64,000 nt of DNA from Aurantimonas sp036549475 (GCF_036549475.1 NZ_JAZHLI010000005.1:62001-126000), one strand, 5' to 3'. Numbered from the stretch's first letter, positions 41,822 to 51,329 are shown. A program made the numbers and translations. The notes: generated from the letters alone by a model not told the origin.

Positions 41822-43759
41822 TCAGTGTGCGGAGACGGCAATGCGGGGACGGTTCTCGGCGGCTTCACGGGCGGTGGAACTGCTTGCCCAGAGAAGCGTG
41901 CCGATGGCGGTCTCGGGCAATGGCCGGCCAAAGACGAAGCCCTGCACCTGCGTCACCTGCGGGTCGGAGGAGACGAATTCCAGGAGCTCGATCGTCTCGA
42001 CCCCTTCCACCACGATCTTCAGGTCCAAGGATGCGACGAGGTGCACGAAACCGCGCAGTAGGGATTGGCGGCGTTTGTCGGTAATGATCCCGGTCAGAAA
42101 TGACCGGTCGATCTTCACCTTCCCAATCGGCAGGCGGGCGATGTAGCTGAAATTGGAGAAGCCGGTTCCGAAATCGTCGAGGGCGATCGAGATGCCCATG
42201 TCACGCAGGGCCTCCAGCTTGGCGAGCACCGGCTGGTGTTCACCCAGGAGGAGGTTCTCCGTGATCTCGATCTCAAGCCGCCTGGGATCAAAATTCGTCG
42301 CACGAAGCGCGGCGACGATGACATCCACCATGTCGGGCCGAAGCAACTGGCTGGGGGAAAGGTTAACCGCGACGGACACCGATGCCGGCCAGCGGCCGGC
42401 GATCCGCATCGCCTCATACAACGTCCAGTCGGTGACCATGCCCATCAGCCCGGTCTCTTCAGCCACTGGCAGGAACTCCCCGGGCGAAATCATGCGGCCG
42501 TCCGGTGCCATCCAGCGGATCAGCGCCTCGCAGGTGGATATCCGCAAGGTGTTCGGCTCGACCAGCGGCTGGAAGAACAGGCGAAGCTGGTTTTCCTCGA
42601 GTGCCAGCCGCAGGCCGGTCTCGATGCGCAAACGATTGGTCTCCCGGTCCAGCATGTCGGGCGCGAACATGCGGGCGGTGCTGCGGCCGGCGCTCTTGGC
42701 CTGATAGAGAGCGGTATCAGCCTGCCGGGTCAGCAGCTCGGCGTCTTCGCCATGCAACGGGAACAGCGCGAAGCCGACGCTGCAGCCGGTGGACGCCGGC
42801 GCGCCCTGCACGATGAAGGGCTCGCGCATCGCCTCGATCAGCCGGTCGGCGAGGTCGGTGGCAGCTTCGGCATCGGCACCGTATTGCAGGATCAGGAACT
42901 CGTCGCCGGCAAAGCGTGAGATAAAGCCGGAACTTCCCACCACTTCGCGGAACCGTTGTGCGGTCTCGATCAGGATGACGTCGCCGGCCTTGTGGCCGAG
43001 CGTGTCATTGATACGCTTGAAGCGGTCGAGATCGACGAAATGGAGCGCGAAGGGTTCGTAGGTGTCGCGGGTCAGTTCGTCGAGCCGGCGGTTGGTATAG
43101 GCCCGGTTGGGCAAATGGGTCAGCGTGTCGAAATGCGCCAGTTCCTCGTTCATCCGGGCGGCCCTGAGGGCACCGAGGAAGGTGTCGCAGATGCGCCCGT
43201 TGGTCCGGAGGATGCCGGCAAAAAACACCAGCAGGATGAAGGCATAGCCGACATACCAGGCGGTGCCCTGAATCAGCAGTCCTGCGACCATGGGCACGGC
43301 CGCGGCAGCGGTCTGCACGCGGGCGATCCGGGGGGAGGGGAAATTGCGCGCCTGGATGCCGATCAGGTAGCCAATGGCTGTCGCGAATGAGACCACCTGG
43401 GCGAATGCGCCGCCGCCCACGAGGAAGACGATGGTGGTCCACGCCCCGACGCTGGCGACGTGGACCGTGCCGAGAACGAGATACAGCCGTTCCCAGAAAA
43501 CGGCATCGAAGTCCGGATCGTGCGAGTGTCGCCCCACCATCAACATAGTGGCGAGCCTGATGGCGGAGATGAGCGCGGTAATCCCGACCACGAGCCAAAG
43601 GGCGTTCTGCCCGGTCTGGATGGCCGTCATCGACGCGCCGACGGCGACCGCCACGGAGGCGTAGGCGAAGGACAGCATATCGCCATGCAGCGAGCGGACG
43701 ATCTCGACCCGCTCACTCGCTTCCCATCCGCCAAGCTGCAATTCCTTGGTCAGCAGCAT
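41822..43759 (-). CDS. GGDEF/EAL domain protein with N-terminal membrane sensor
   Basis: A protein of 645 residues. About five to six membrane helices occupy residues 25-190. The GGDEF domain follows (FDTLTHLPNRAYTNRRLDEL to AGDEF) with the signature as RFAGDEF. The EAL domain has CEALIRW, IEITENLL, DDFGTGFSNFSYIARLPIGKVKIDR and VVEGVET, VQGFVFGRPLP, all consistent with an active c-di-GMP phosphodiesterase. The inhibitory I-site (RxxD) before the GGDEF motif is missing (GSSG instead). It makes or breaks c-di-GMP at the inner membrane. It lies upstream of the FeeM-like gene on the same strand, 183 bases away. Confidence 0.92.
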   Translation of the reverse strand: MLLTKELQLGGWEASERVEIVRSLHGDMLSFAYASVAVAVGASMTAIQTGQNALWLVVGITALISAIRLATMLMVGRHSHDPDFDAVFWERLYLVLGTVHVASVGAWTTIVFLVGGGAFAQVVSFATAIGYLIGIQARNFPSPRIARVQTAAAAVPMVAGLLIQGTAWYVGYAFILLVFFAGILRTNGRICDTFLGALRAARMNEELAHFDTLTHLPNRAYTNRRLDELTRDTYEPFALHFVDLDRFKRINDTLGHKAGDVILIETAQRFREVVGSSGFISRFAGDEFLILQYGADAEAATDLADRLIEAMREPFIVQGAPASTGCSVGFALFPLHGEDAELLTRQADTALYQAKSAGRSTARMFAPDMLDRETNRLRIETGLRLALEENQLRLFFQPLVEPNTLRISTCEALIRWMAPDGRMISPGEFLPVAEETGLMGMVTDWTLYEAMRIAGRWPASVSVAVNLSPSQLLRPDMVDVIVAALRATNFDPRRLEIEITENLLLGEHQPVLAKLEALRDMGISIALDDFGTGFSNFSYIARLPIGKVKIDRSFLTGIITDKRRQSLLRGFVHLVASLDLKIVVEGVETIELLEFVSSDPQVTQVQGFVFGRPLPETAIGTLLWASSSTAREAAENRPRIAVSAH

Positions 43760-43916
43760 TCCGTCGGCCTCGCTTTCATCAGCGAAACTTGATCGAAACT
43801 TGTTAAAGGATCATTTAGCCACCTCTACGCGATGCGAGATCGCGGATGCACGCGGGAAGGCGACACGTCACCTTCTGAGCCTGGCCAGCGCGCGATGGCC
43901 GTTGCTTGAAACGTCG

Positions 43917-44963
43917 CTAGAGCCAGTTCTTGTAGCGGAACAGGATCAGCGGGACGATCGCCGAGACGACCATCAGCCCCAGCGCCATGGGGTAGCCGAA
44001 GGTCCAGCCGAGCTCGGGCATGTGCTGGAAGTTCATGCCGTAGATGGAAGCGATGAGGGTCGGCGGCAGGAACGCCACCGCCGCCACGGAGAAGATCTTG
44101 ATGATTGCGTTCTGCTCGATCGAGATCATGCCGACGGTGGTATCCAAGAGGAAGGTCGTCTTGTTCGACAGAAATGAGACGAAGTCATTGAGCGAATGCA
44201 CGTCGCGTGACATCGCCTTGACCCGCGGCCGGGCATCCTTGCTGGAAGGTTTGCGACCGTCGAGCACGAGTTGCAGGAAGGGCAGCAACCGGTCGAGGGT
44301 CGCCAGGCTTTCGCGTACCCGCGAAGTCAGATCGCCGGCGGCGCCGATCCGCCGCAGCAGTGACTTGAAGTCTGCGGTTTCGGTCGGTTTCTTGCGAGCG
44401 GACGACGTGAAGATATCGTCGCCGATACGGTCGAGATCGGCGGAGATCGACTCCAGCAGGTCCGCGACCCGGTCGACGACGGTTTCCAACAGGCCGATCA
44501 GCACGCTGTCAGCCGTGGGCGTCCGCGGCATGCTCGCAGCCTTGGTGACCTCGGGCGGGAGCCGATCCTGTGATGACCGATAGGCGGCATTCGGCGGTTC
44601 GCGGCAGAGCTTTGCGGCATAGATGGCAAAGCTCTTGGGCTTGCTGTAGCGCAGGGTAACAAGCCGCTCATCGACAAGGATGAAGGTGACCGGCGCGAAG
44701 GATGGCTTGCCGCTGTCGAGGCCGAACACCACCGAAGCTGTCAGGAAGTCGGCGCCGTCCTCCGAATAGAGCCGGCTCGAGACTTCGATCTCGTCCATCT
44801 CTTCGCGGGTCGGCACGTCGATGCCACAGAGCCGTTCGACCGCGGACACTTCGTCCGGCGCCGGATTGAGAAGATCGATCCAGACCGCCTCCGCCGGAAT
44901 CGCGTCGCTTGCCACGGTGGCGGCCCGCATGAATGGGCCGGACGGGACATAGGCTTCGATCAC
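43917..44963 (-). CDS. corA: CorA-family magnesium/cobalt transporter
   Basis: A protein of 348 residues. The long cytoplasmic funnel domain is followed by two C-terminal membrane helices. The pore signature YGMNF follows AVAFLPPTLIAS, and the last helix ends LILFRYKNWL. It carries Mg2+ (or Co2+/Ni2+) down the membrane potential as a pentamer. The start is taken as GTG 44963 (MIEAYVPSG); an ATG at 44930 is possible. Confidence 0.9.
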   Translation of the reverse strand: MIEAYVPSGPFMRAATVASDAIPAEAVWIDLLNPAPDEVSAVERLCGIDVPTREEMDEIEVSSRLYSEDGADFLTASVVFGLDSGKPSFAPVTFILVDERLVTLRYSKPKSFAIYAAKLCREPPNAAYRSSQDRLPPEVTKAASMPRTPTADSVLIGLLETVVDRVADLLESISADLDRIGDDIFTSSARKKPTETADFKSLLRRIGAAGDLTSRVRESLATLDRLLPFLQLVLDGRKPSSKDARPRVKAMSRDVHSLNDFVSFLSNKTTFLLDTTVGMISIEQNAIIKIFSVAAVAFLPPTLIASIYGMNFQHMPELGWTFGYPMALGLMVVSAIVPLILFRYKNWL

Positions 44964-45232
44964 GGGCGCTTCCCGGTGACATCGCGGGACGCATTCGCGG
45001 CTCGCCCTTTGTCGAACTCGCTGCCCGCGACATCCGTCCCGAACCGGCAAAGCAGGGCGTGTCCTGCTGTGGTGGTATGATCGTTCGTCATCAGTAGCAC
45101 CGCCGAAACTGGAATAGGTTCGCTTAGGGCCGTCTATGGCGGGGGGATGCCCCGAAAGTCCATAGGCGGTCGTGATGCGGGTTCGGTCTCGTCAGCTTTA
45201 GCCATCGTTACGGACGACGACCAATAATGCCG

Positions 45233-47395
45233 CTACTCCGCCGCCAGCTTGCCGTGTCCGAGATGGGCGGCCAACGACTGGAGCAGATCGGCCGCCGCGT
45301 CCGCGACGACGGTGCCGGGCAGGAAGATGGCTGCCGCTCCGGCCGATTTCAGTGATGCGACATCCTGGGGAGGGATGACTCCACCCACGACGATCATAAT
45401 GTTTTCACCGCCCTCGCGCACCAGGGCGGCCTTCAGCTCCGGAACAAGCGTCAGGTGGCCGGCGGCCAGCGAGGAAGCGCCGACGATGTGGACGTCGTTC
45501 TCCACGGCCTGCCGGGCGGCTTCTTCCGGCGTCTGGAAGAGCGGGCCGATATCCACGTCGAAGCCGAGATCGGCAAAGGCTGATGCGATTACCTTCTGGC
45601 CGCGGTCATGGCCATCCTGGCCCATCTTGGCAACGAGGATGCGCGGCCGGCGGCCTTCGACCTCGGCAAAGGCCGCACTCATCGCCTGAACCTGCGCCAC
45701 ACGATCCGCCATCGGTCCAGCCTCCCGCTTGTAGACACCCGCAACGACCTGGGTCTTGGCGACGTGACGGCCGAACACCGTTTCCAGCGCATCCGCCATC
45801 TCGCCGACGGTGGCCTTGGCCCGGGCCGCTGCGATGGACAGTTCGAGAAGGTTGCCATTGCCCTTCGCGCCCGCCGTCAAGGCAGCCAGGGCGGCCTCGG
45901 TGGCCGCACCGTCGCGTTCGGCCCGGAGTTGCTTGAGCTTCTCGATCTGCTGCCGCCGCACATCGGCATTGTCGACGCGCAGGACGTCGATGTCGTCGTC
46001 GTTCGCATTGCGGAACCGGTTGATGCCCACGACGGTCTGGGTGCCGGAATCGATTCGCGCCTGCGTCTTGGCGGCTGCTTCCTCGATGCGCAGCTTCGGC
46101 AGACCTTTCTCGATGGCCTTTGCCATGCCGCCCATCGCCTCGACCTCGCCGATATGGGACAGAGTCTTCTCTGCGAGCAGGTGAGTCAGGCGCTCGACAT
46201 GGGCCGAGCCGCCCCAAGGGTCGATGAGGCCCGTCGTGCGGGTTTCGTGCGCAATGACCAACTGGGAATTACGGGCGATGCGGGCGGAGAAATCTGTTGG
46301 CAGGGCCAGCGCCTCGTCGAAGGCGTTGGTATGCAGCGACTGGGTGTGGCCCTGCGTCGCCGCCATTGCCTCGACGCAGGTCCGCACGACGTTGTTCATC
46401 ACGTCCTGGGCGGTCAGCGACCAGCCCGAGGTCTGGCAGTGGGTGCGCAGCGACAGCGAGCGCGGGTCCTGCGGCGCGAAATTCTGCTTCATCAGCGCCG
46501 CCCAGATCAGCCGGGCCGCCCGCAGCTTGGCGATCTCCATGAAGGCGTTCATGCCGACCGCCCAGAAGAAGGAGAGGCGCGGCGCGAAGCGGTCGATGTC
46601 GAGCCCGGCGGCGACACCTGCTCGGGCATATTCGATGCCGTCCGCGATGGTGTAGGCAAGTTCCAGATCCGCCGTCGCCCCTGCTTCCTGCATGTGGTAG
46701 CCGGAGATCGAGATCGAGTTGTATTTCGGCATGTTCTTCGAGGTGAATTCGAAGATGTCCGAGATGATCCGCATCGAGGGCGCCGGCGGATAGATGTAGG
46801 TGTTGCGGACCATGAACTCCTTCAGAATGTCGTTCTGAATGGTCCCCGATAGGTCGGCTTGTGCCACGCCCTGCTCCTCGGCCGCCGCCACGTAGAGCGC
46901 GAGGACCGGCAGGACGGCGCCGTTCATGGTCATCGATACGCTCATCTCGCCCAGCGGAATGCCGTCGAACAGTTGGCGCATGTCGATGATGGAATCGATC
47001 GCCACGCCGGCCATGCCGACGTCGCCGGCCACGCGCGGATGATCGGAATCGTAGCCGCGATGGGTGGCGAGGTCGAAGGCGACCGACAGACCCTTCTGTC
47101 CGGCGGCTAGATTGCGCCGATAGAAGGCGTTCGAGGCCGCGGCCGTGGAGAAGCCGGCATATTGCCGGATGGTCCAGGGCTTTTCGACATACATGGTGGG
47201 GTAAGGGCCGCGCAGATAGGGCGCGATACCCGGCTGGGTGTCCAGGAACGGATAGCCGTCGAGCGCATCAGACCCGTAGGCGCCGCCGATGGTGATCCCT
47301 TCCGGGGTTTCGAAGCCTTCGGCGGCGCCGGGCTGCGACGCGGGCGCGGCCGGGCGGCTCCACTCGATCCGCCTGAAATCCGGGATCGCGCTCAT
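45233..47395 (-). CDS. mcmA: Methylmalonyl-CoA mutase, large (B12-binding) subunit
   Basis: A protein of 720 residues. The N-terminal substrate-binding TIM barrel includes TMYVEKPWTIRQYAGFSTAA, SVSMTMNGAVLPVLALYV and RTHCQTSGWSLTAQD. The C-terminal cobalamin-binding domain has the motif DxHxxG in MGQDGHDRGQKV, with His596 as the cobalt ligand. It interconverts R-methylmalonyl-CoA and succinyl-CoA. The start at 47395 follows the family N-terminus and overlaps the small-subunit stop by four bases. No epimerase gene lies nearby. Confidence 0.96.
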   Translation of the reverse strand: MSAIPDFRRIEWSRPAAPASQPGAAEGFETPEGITIGGAYGSDALDGYPFLDTQPGIAPYLRGPYPTMYVEKPWTIRQYAGFSTAAASNAFYRRNLAAGQKGLSVAFDLATHRGYDSDHPRVAGDVGMAGVAIDSIIDMRQLFDGIPLGEMSVSMTMNGAVLPVLALYVAAAEEQGVAQADLSGTIQNDILKEFMVRNTYIYPPAPSMRIISDIFEFTSKNMPKYNSISISGYHMQEAGATADLELAYTIADGIEYARAGVAAGLDIDRFAPRLSFFWAVGMNAFMEIAKLRAARLIWAALMKQNFAPQDPRSLSLRTHCQTSGWSLTAQDVMNNVVRTCVEAMAATQGHTQSLHTNAFDEALALPTDFSARIARNSQLVIAHETRTTGLIDPWGGSAHVERLTHLLAEKTLSHIGEVEAMGGMAKAIEKGLPKLRIEEAAAKTQARIDSGTQTVVGINRFRNANDDDIDVLRVDNADVRRQQIEKLKQLRAERDGAATEAALAALTAGAKGNGNLLELSIAAARAKATVGEMADALETVFGRHVAKTQVVAGVYKREAGPMADRVAQVQAMSAAFAEVEGRRPRILVAKMGQDGHDRGQKVIASAFADLGFDVDIGPLFQTPEEAARQAVENDVHIVGASSLAAGHLTLVPELKAALVREGGENIMIVVGGVIPPQDVASLKSAGAAAIFLPGTVVADAAADLLQSLAAHLGHGKLAAE

Positions 47396-48828
47396 CGGCT
47401 GGACTCCAAGGTTTCGCTGAGAGGGTGTGGACGCAGCGGCTCGCATCGCATGTCGCCATCGGCTTTCGAGACCTTACTGCGTGCGGCAGGCAGGATCGTG
47501 TGGTCGCGCTCGGTTTCCAGCGGATATAGGCTGGCACCAACGACGACGGTCTTGCCGTCCTCCAGCCGGCGCTGGCGCTCGAGACGGGCGCCCATGATGC
47601 GGCTCTGGAGGGTTCCCGTGGTCAGACCGGCGACGATGCCCCCCTCTGCCTCGATCTCGCGGAACATGTTCCAGGCAGCCTCGGCAGTCAGGTCGGTCAG
47701 TGCCTCGATGCTGCCGGAGCCTGCGGCGGGATCGGCAACCTGCGCCAGGAAGCTCTCCTCCTGCAGGATGATCTGCAGATTGCGGGCGAGGCGCCGTGCT
47801 GCACCGTCCGGCAGCCCAAGCGGTGCGGTGTAGGGCAGGACCGCAAGACTATCGGCACCGCCGGTGCCGGCGGCGAAGGCTGCGATGGTGGCGCGCAGGA
47901 TGTTGGTATGCGGGTCCATGGCGGCCATCATCCGCCATGAGGTCTCCGCATGGATCCGAGCCGGAGCAGGAGCGTTCTCGCCGCAGGATTCCAGAAGCTT
48001 TCCCCAGAGCAGACGCAAGGCCCGCAGCTTGGCCGTCTGCTCGAATTGGCATTGATCGATCGCCAGCGTGAAGCCGATCGCCGACGCCGCTTCGCCGACG
48101 GTCAGACCGGCATCGGTCATCGCGCGCAGGTAATAGAGCGCCGTTGCCAGAACGGCGCCCAGTTCCTGTGCGACGGTCGCGCCGGCGTCATGATAGAGGC
48201 GCCCGTCCGCTTCTGCTATCCGTCCGCGGAAGCCGCTGGCGCGCAGGGCCTTGGTGGCGCGGCCGGCATGGGCGCGGAATGCGCTTTCGGTGCCTGGAAA
48301 GCTGCCCGTAAAGGCGAAGGGGCCGACGGCATCGAGGCAGAGATCGATCGCCAGGGCATCGAAATCCTGGTTTCGGGACCGGGTCAGCGCGCGCAACGCC
48401 TCGACGGCGATGCGGGCGTCCATATGCGGTTCGATCCGAAGCGAGATGATGCCCAGATCGACACCGTCGAGCGCTCGGGCAATTGCGTCCGCTTCCATCG
48501 GCAGGCCGAAACCGTGGGCAGAGGCGGAACCTGCGAAAACGAGCGCCAACCCGTTCGCGCCGCCCTCCAGATCGGCCAGCGCCTGCCGGTTGGCACGGGA
48601 CGGATCGGGATCATCGACACGCTGCACGATCCGCCAAGGCCCAGAGCCAACTCGGCCGATGGGCGACGCCGCCCGCCGGTCGTAGAGCGGACCGTAGATG
48701 AAACCGTCCTCGGCCATCGTCACCAGGGATTCGAACGGTCGGCCCTTCAGCCCCTTCTCGACGCGCGCGCGCCAGTCGGCTTCGTCGACCTCGGGGAAGT
48801 CGATGGATTCCATCGTCAGCGCCGTCAT
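47392..48828 (-). CDS. Methylmalonyl-CoA mutase, small subunit (short form)
   Basis: A protein of 478 residues related to the large subunit's TIM-barrel half. It shows GLKGRPFESLVTMAEDGFIYGPLYDRR, RIHAETSWRMMAAMDPHTNILRATIAAFAAGTGGAD and LEDGKTVVVGASLYPLE. It has no B12-binding domain and no DxHxxG motif, unlike the roughly 620-residue small subunits that keep a degenerate one. It probably stabilises the large subunit as a heterodimer. GAGGAG six bases before 48828 supports the start. The same frame stays open upstream to 50091 but that part is not coding. Confidence 0.88.
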   Translation of the reverse strand: MTALTMESIDFPEVDEADWRARVEKGLKGRPFESLVTMAEDGFIYGPLYDRRAASPIGRVGSGPWRIVQRVDDPDPSRANRQALADLEGGANGLALVFAGSASAHGFGLPMEADAIARALDGVDLGIISLRIEPHMDARIAVEALRALTRSRNQDFDALAIDLCLDAVGPFAFTGSFPGTESAFRAHAGRATKALRASGFRGRIAEADGRLYHDAGATVAQELGAVLATALYYLRAMTDAGLTVGEAASAIGFTLAIDQCQFEQTAKLRALRLLWGKLLESCGENAPAPARIHAETSWRMMAAMDPHTNILRATIAAFAAGTGGADSLAVLPYTAPLGLPDGAARRLARNLQIILQEESFLAQVADPAAGSGSIEALTDLTAEAAWNMFREIEAEGGIVAGLTTGTLQSRIMGARLERQRRLEDGKTVVVGASLYPLETERDHTILPAARSKVSKADGDMRCEPLRPHPLSETLESSR

Positions 48829-49046
48829 GGCATCTCCTCGCACTGCCGGGCATGGCTCCCCCTTCAGCGGCGTGCATCCGAACGGTCGAACAAGGCACGA
48901 TGCGTGGGGCGCAGCCGATGAGGTTCGGCGGCATCGCTCCCCCGCCTGTCCCTCTGACCGTTCCGCATTCTTCCATAGGCCGTCCCGTCGGGAAACGGAA
49001 CTGGTGATCCACGCGGATGGCCAGGCGGCGTGGCCGACTTGGCAAC

Positions 49047-50774
49047 CTACTGAGGTACCACGGCATCGCAGGGCGCTATCAGCTTCCACACTACACCCGA
49101 CGCGGCGTAGTCCATCTCGACCTCCCCGTTGAGGCCGCGCGAGGTCATCTTCTGGATGACCAGCGTGCCGAAGCCGGAATGCTTGGGCTCGACCACCGGC
49201 GGGCCGCCACTCTCGCGCCAGACGATGACGAACTCGCCGCCCAAGGACCATGAGATCTCGACCTTGCCGTCCGATGTCGACAGGGCACCGTATTTCACCG
49301 CGTTTGTCGCCAACTCGTGCAGGGCCAGGCCGATCGTCTGGGCAGCGGTGGGGTTCAGACGCACGACGGGCCCGTGCGTTTCGATCTGCTTGCCGCCCGC
49401 GCCGAAGGCGTGAAGCTGGGCGCGGACGAGATCCTCGACCAAAGCGCTTTCCCAGGCCCGGCTCGAAAGAAGGTCGGCCGAGCGGGCGAGGGAACTGAGT
49501 GCTTCCGACAGCGTCGCCAGGAACTGGGCGGTATCGGCGCTCTCCTTTGCCGCCCGGCGGGCGATCGCGGCGATCAGAGCATATTGGTTCTTGGCGCGAT
49601 GGGTCATCTCGCGCATCAGGAAGCGATTCTGGTCTTCGGCCTCGCGGCGCGCACGCGACGCCTGAGCGAGCACCCGGGAGACCTCGGCGACCTCCGCGAT
49701 GTCGGTGCCGATCGTGGCCGCAGGCTGCCCCTCGCCAATGGCCGCGGCCTGCTTGGACAATTGCAGAATCGGTGCGGCAATCCGTCGGCCGAAAAAGACA
49801 CCCAGGAGGATCGAGAACGTTAGGAGCACGACGCCGGCGCTGATGAGAAGCAGCCAGGACCGCATGACTGGCTGCACTAGCACCGAATTCGGCACGGCAA
49901 GCGTCGTCGTCCAACCCGTCAAGCTGGACACGGTGGATGCTTCGATCAGGTCGTAACTCCTGCGAGCGCCGAGCGTCTCGATGATCGAGGGATTGTCGTA
50001 GGAGATGCCTTGCTGGGCCTTCATGCGGCCTTCGCTGGTCACGGCTGCAAAGACCCGCTTCCCGTCGGCATCCTTGATGATAGCGGACCATTCGCGCGGA
50101 AGGTTGCGGTCGGCGATCACATCACTCAGCGTTTCTGCCGCTTTGCTGATAATCAGGACATAAGACACGTCATTGCCGCGAAACACGGGCACGGCGACGT
50201 GGAACACGAAGCGCTCGGACATCTCGCCGAAGAATACGCCTGATACCGTCGGCTGGCGGGTCTTCAGGACCCGGTCGATCGTCTCGGTATAGCTCATTGC
50301 GCGGATCGGGGCCGGATAGGAGTCGATGGTCGACACGACGACCCTTCCTTTCGGGTCGACCAATGCGGCATCGGTGTTCGTGGTCTTGAGGGCCGCGACC
50401 GTTCTGGTATGGAACCCGGCCAGTTCTCCCCCCGACAGAGACGGAGATGAGGCCAGCACCCGGCCGGTGGTGATCATGCCGTAAATTTCGCGGTCGACCG
50501 CATTCGATATGATCTGGGCGGTATCGTTGACCTGTGCGGTCGCGATCTCACGTTGCTGGGCGGAGAATTGCAGGATCAGGAAGGCGCTGAACAGCAGTGC
50601 CGGGACCAGAACGATGATCGCGAACAGCACAAGATGGACCAGTAGCGGCGGACGCCGAAACAGGCGCGACATCCTGAAGGCCCCGAAGCGCCAGGGACGC
50701 GACAGGGTGGATGACAAACGGGATGCAAGCGGACGGGTGGCGTCCGGTTTGACGCTAATCGGATTAGATGTCAT
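49047..50774 (-). CDS. HWE-family sensor histidine kinase
   Basis: A protein of 575 residues. One membrane helix (HLVLFAIIVLVPALLFSAFL) precedes a periplasmic Cache-type domain (about 80-300), a second helix (LLLISAGVVLLTFSILLGVF) and a HAMP-like segment (RRIAAPILQLSKQAAAIGEG). The kinase has the phosphoacceptor region EMTHRAKNQYALIAAIARR and HELATNAVKYGALS, with the W-x-E motif in WRESGGPPV, the HWE signature. No response regulator lies next to it, so it is an orphan. The start at 50774 follows GGGGGAGCGAGG. Confidence 0.88.
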   Translation of the reverse strand: MTSNPISVKPDATRPLASRLSSTLSRPWRFGAFRMSRLFRRPPLLVHLVLFAIIVLVPALLFSAFLILQFSAQQREIATAQVNDTAQIISNAVDREIYGMITTGRVLASSPSLSGGELAGFHTRTVAALKTTNTDAALVDPKGRVVVSTIDSYPAPIRAMSYTETIDRVLKTRQPTVSGVFFGEMSERFVFHVAVPVFRGNDVSYVLIISKAAETLSDVIADRNLPREWSAIIKDADGKRVFAAVTSEGRMKAQQGISYDNPSIIETLGARRSYDLIEASTVSSLTGWTTTLAVPNSVLVQPVMRSWLLLISAGVVLLTFSILLGVFFGRRIAAPILQLSKQAAAIGEGQPAATIGTDIAEVAEVSRVLAQASRARREAEDQNRFLMREMTHRAKNQYALIAAIARRAAKESADTAQFLATLSEALSSLARSADLLSSRAWESALVEDLVRAQLHAFGAGGKQIETHGPVVRLNPTAAQTIGLALHELATNAVKYGALSTSDGKVEISWSLGGEFVIVWRESGGPPVVEPKHSGFGTLVIQKMTSRGLNGEVEMDYAASGVVWKLIAPCDAVVPQ

Positions 50775-50954
50775 GCAAGGACCTCGCTCCCCCGATGACG
50801 TCACGCACCTTGTCCGGCCACATTTCCGTTTTCCGCCAAAAGCATAGGCGAACGCAACGGCATTATCCAGCGTTGCGGAAGGTGGGCAAGCCGAATGGCG
50901 GCCAACCTCTCGACAAGGCCGGCCGCACCGTCTCTGTCCGGATGGTCAGCGGGT

Positions 50955-51329
50955 CTAGACGTACTGCGATAGCCCGGGCACGGAGGAGAGCGCCTTGTCG
51001 ACGGTCGCGGGTTCGGTCTGGGTCTTGGCGTAGGCAACGAGCTCGCGCGCCACGGTCTGGATTTCGCCCATACCGAGGCCGAGGCCCATCAGCTTGGAGC
51101 CCAAGCCCATGATGCCGCCGCCAAGCATGCCGCCCAGAAGTCCGCCGCTGCCACCTTCGCCAGCCGTGGCGATGGCGTCTTCCGCACCTGGCGTCTCGGC
51201 GATCATCTTGCCGACGGCCGGATCGTCCCCTTCAGCCTTGACGAAAGCCAGGATGTGCCCGACGGCCTTCTTGGCCGCGGCCTCGTCGATACCCGTTTCG
51301 GCGGCAATCTTCGCGAACAACTCGTTCAT
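50955..51329 (-). CDS. Small DUF2267/DUF2780-like protein
   Basis: A protein of 124 residues. The N-terminal half is helical (ELFAKIAAETGIDEAAAKKAVGHILAFVKAEG). A central Gly/Met-rich hinge (GGSGGLLGGMLGGGIMGLGS) follows, and the C-terminal half is helical again (EIQTVARELVAYAKTQTEP). The pattern resembles small DUF2267 or DUF2780 proteins of unknown role. GAGGA lies before the ATG at 51329. It is divergent from the HerA-like gene. Confidence 0.6.
   Translation of the reverse strand: MNELFAKIAAETGIDEAAAKKAVGHILAFVKAEGDDPAVGKMIAETPGAEDAIATAGEGGSGGLLGGMLGGGIMGLGSKLMGLGLGMGEIQTVARELVAYAKTQTEPATVDKALSSVPGLSQYV

Noticed and set aside
48829..49046. Possible cobalamin riboswitch in front of the B12-dependent mutase genes.
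   Set aside because: The conserved B12-box sequence and its surrounding stems were not found on the coding strand in the 218 bases before the small subunit.
48829..50091. The reading frame of the mutase small subunit stays open for a further 421 codons upstream, as if an 899-residue fusion.
   Set aside because: The added part overlaps the HWE kinase gene in another frame, is rich in Arg/Pro/Gly, and has no family pattern. It is a high-GC artefact; the conserved start with GAGGAG is at 48828.
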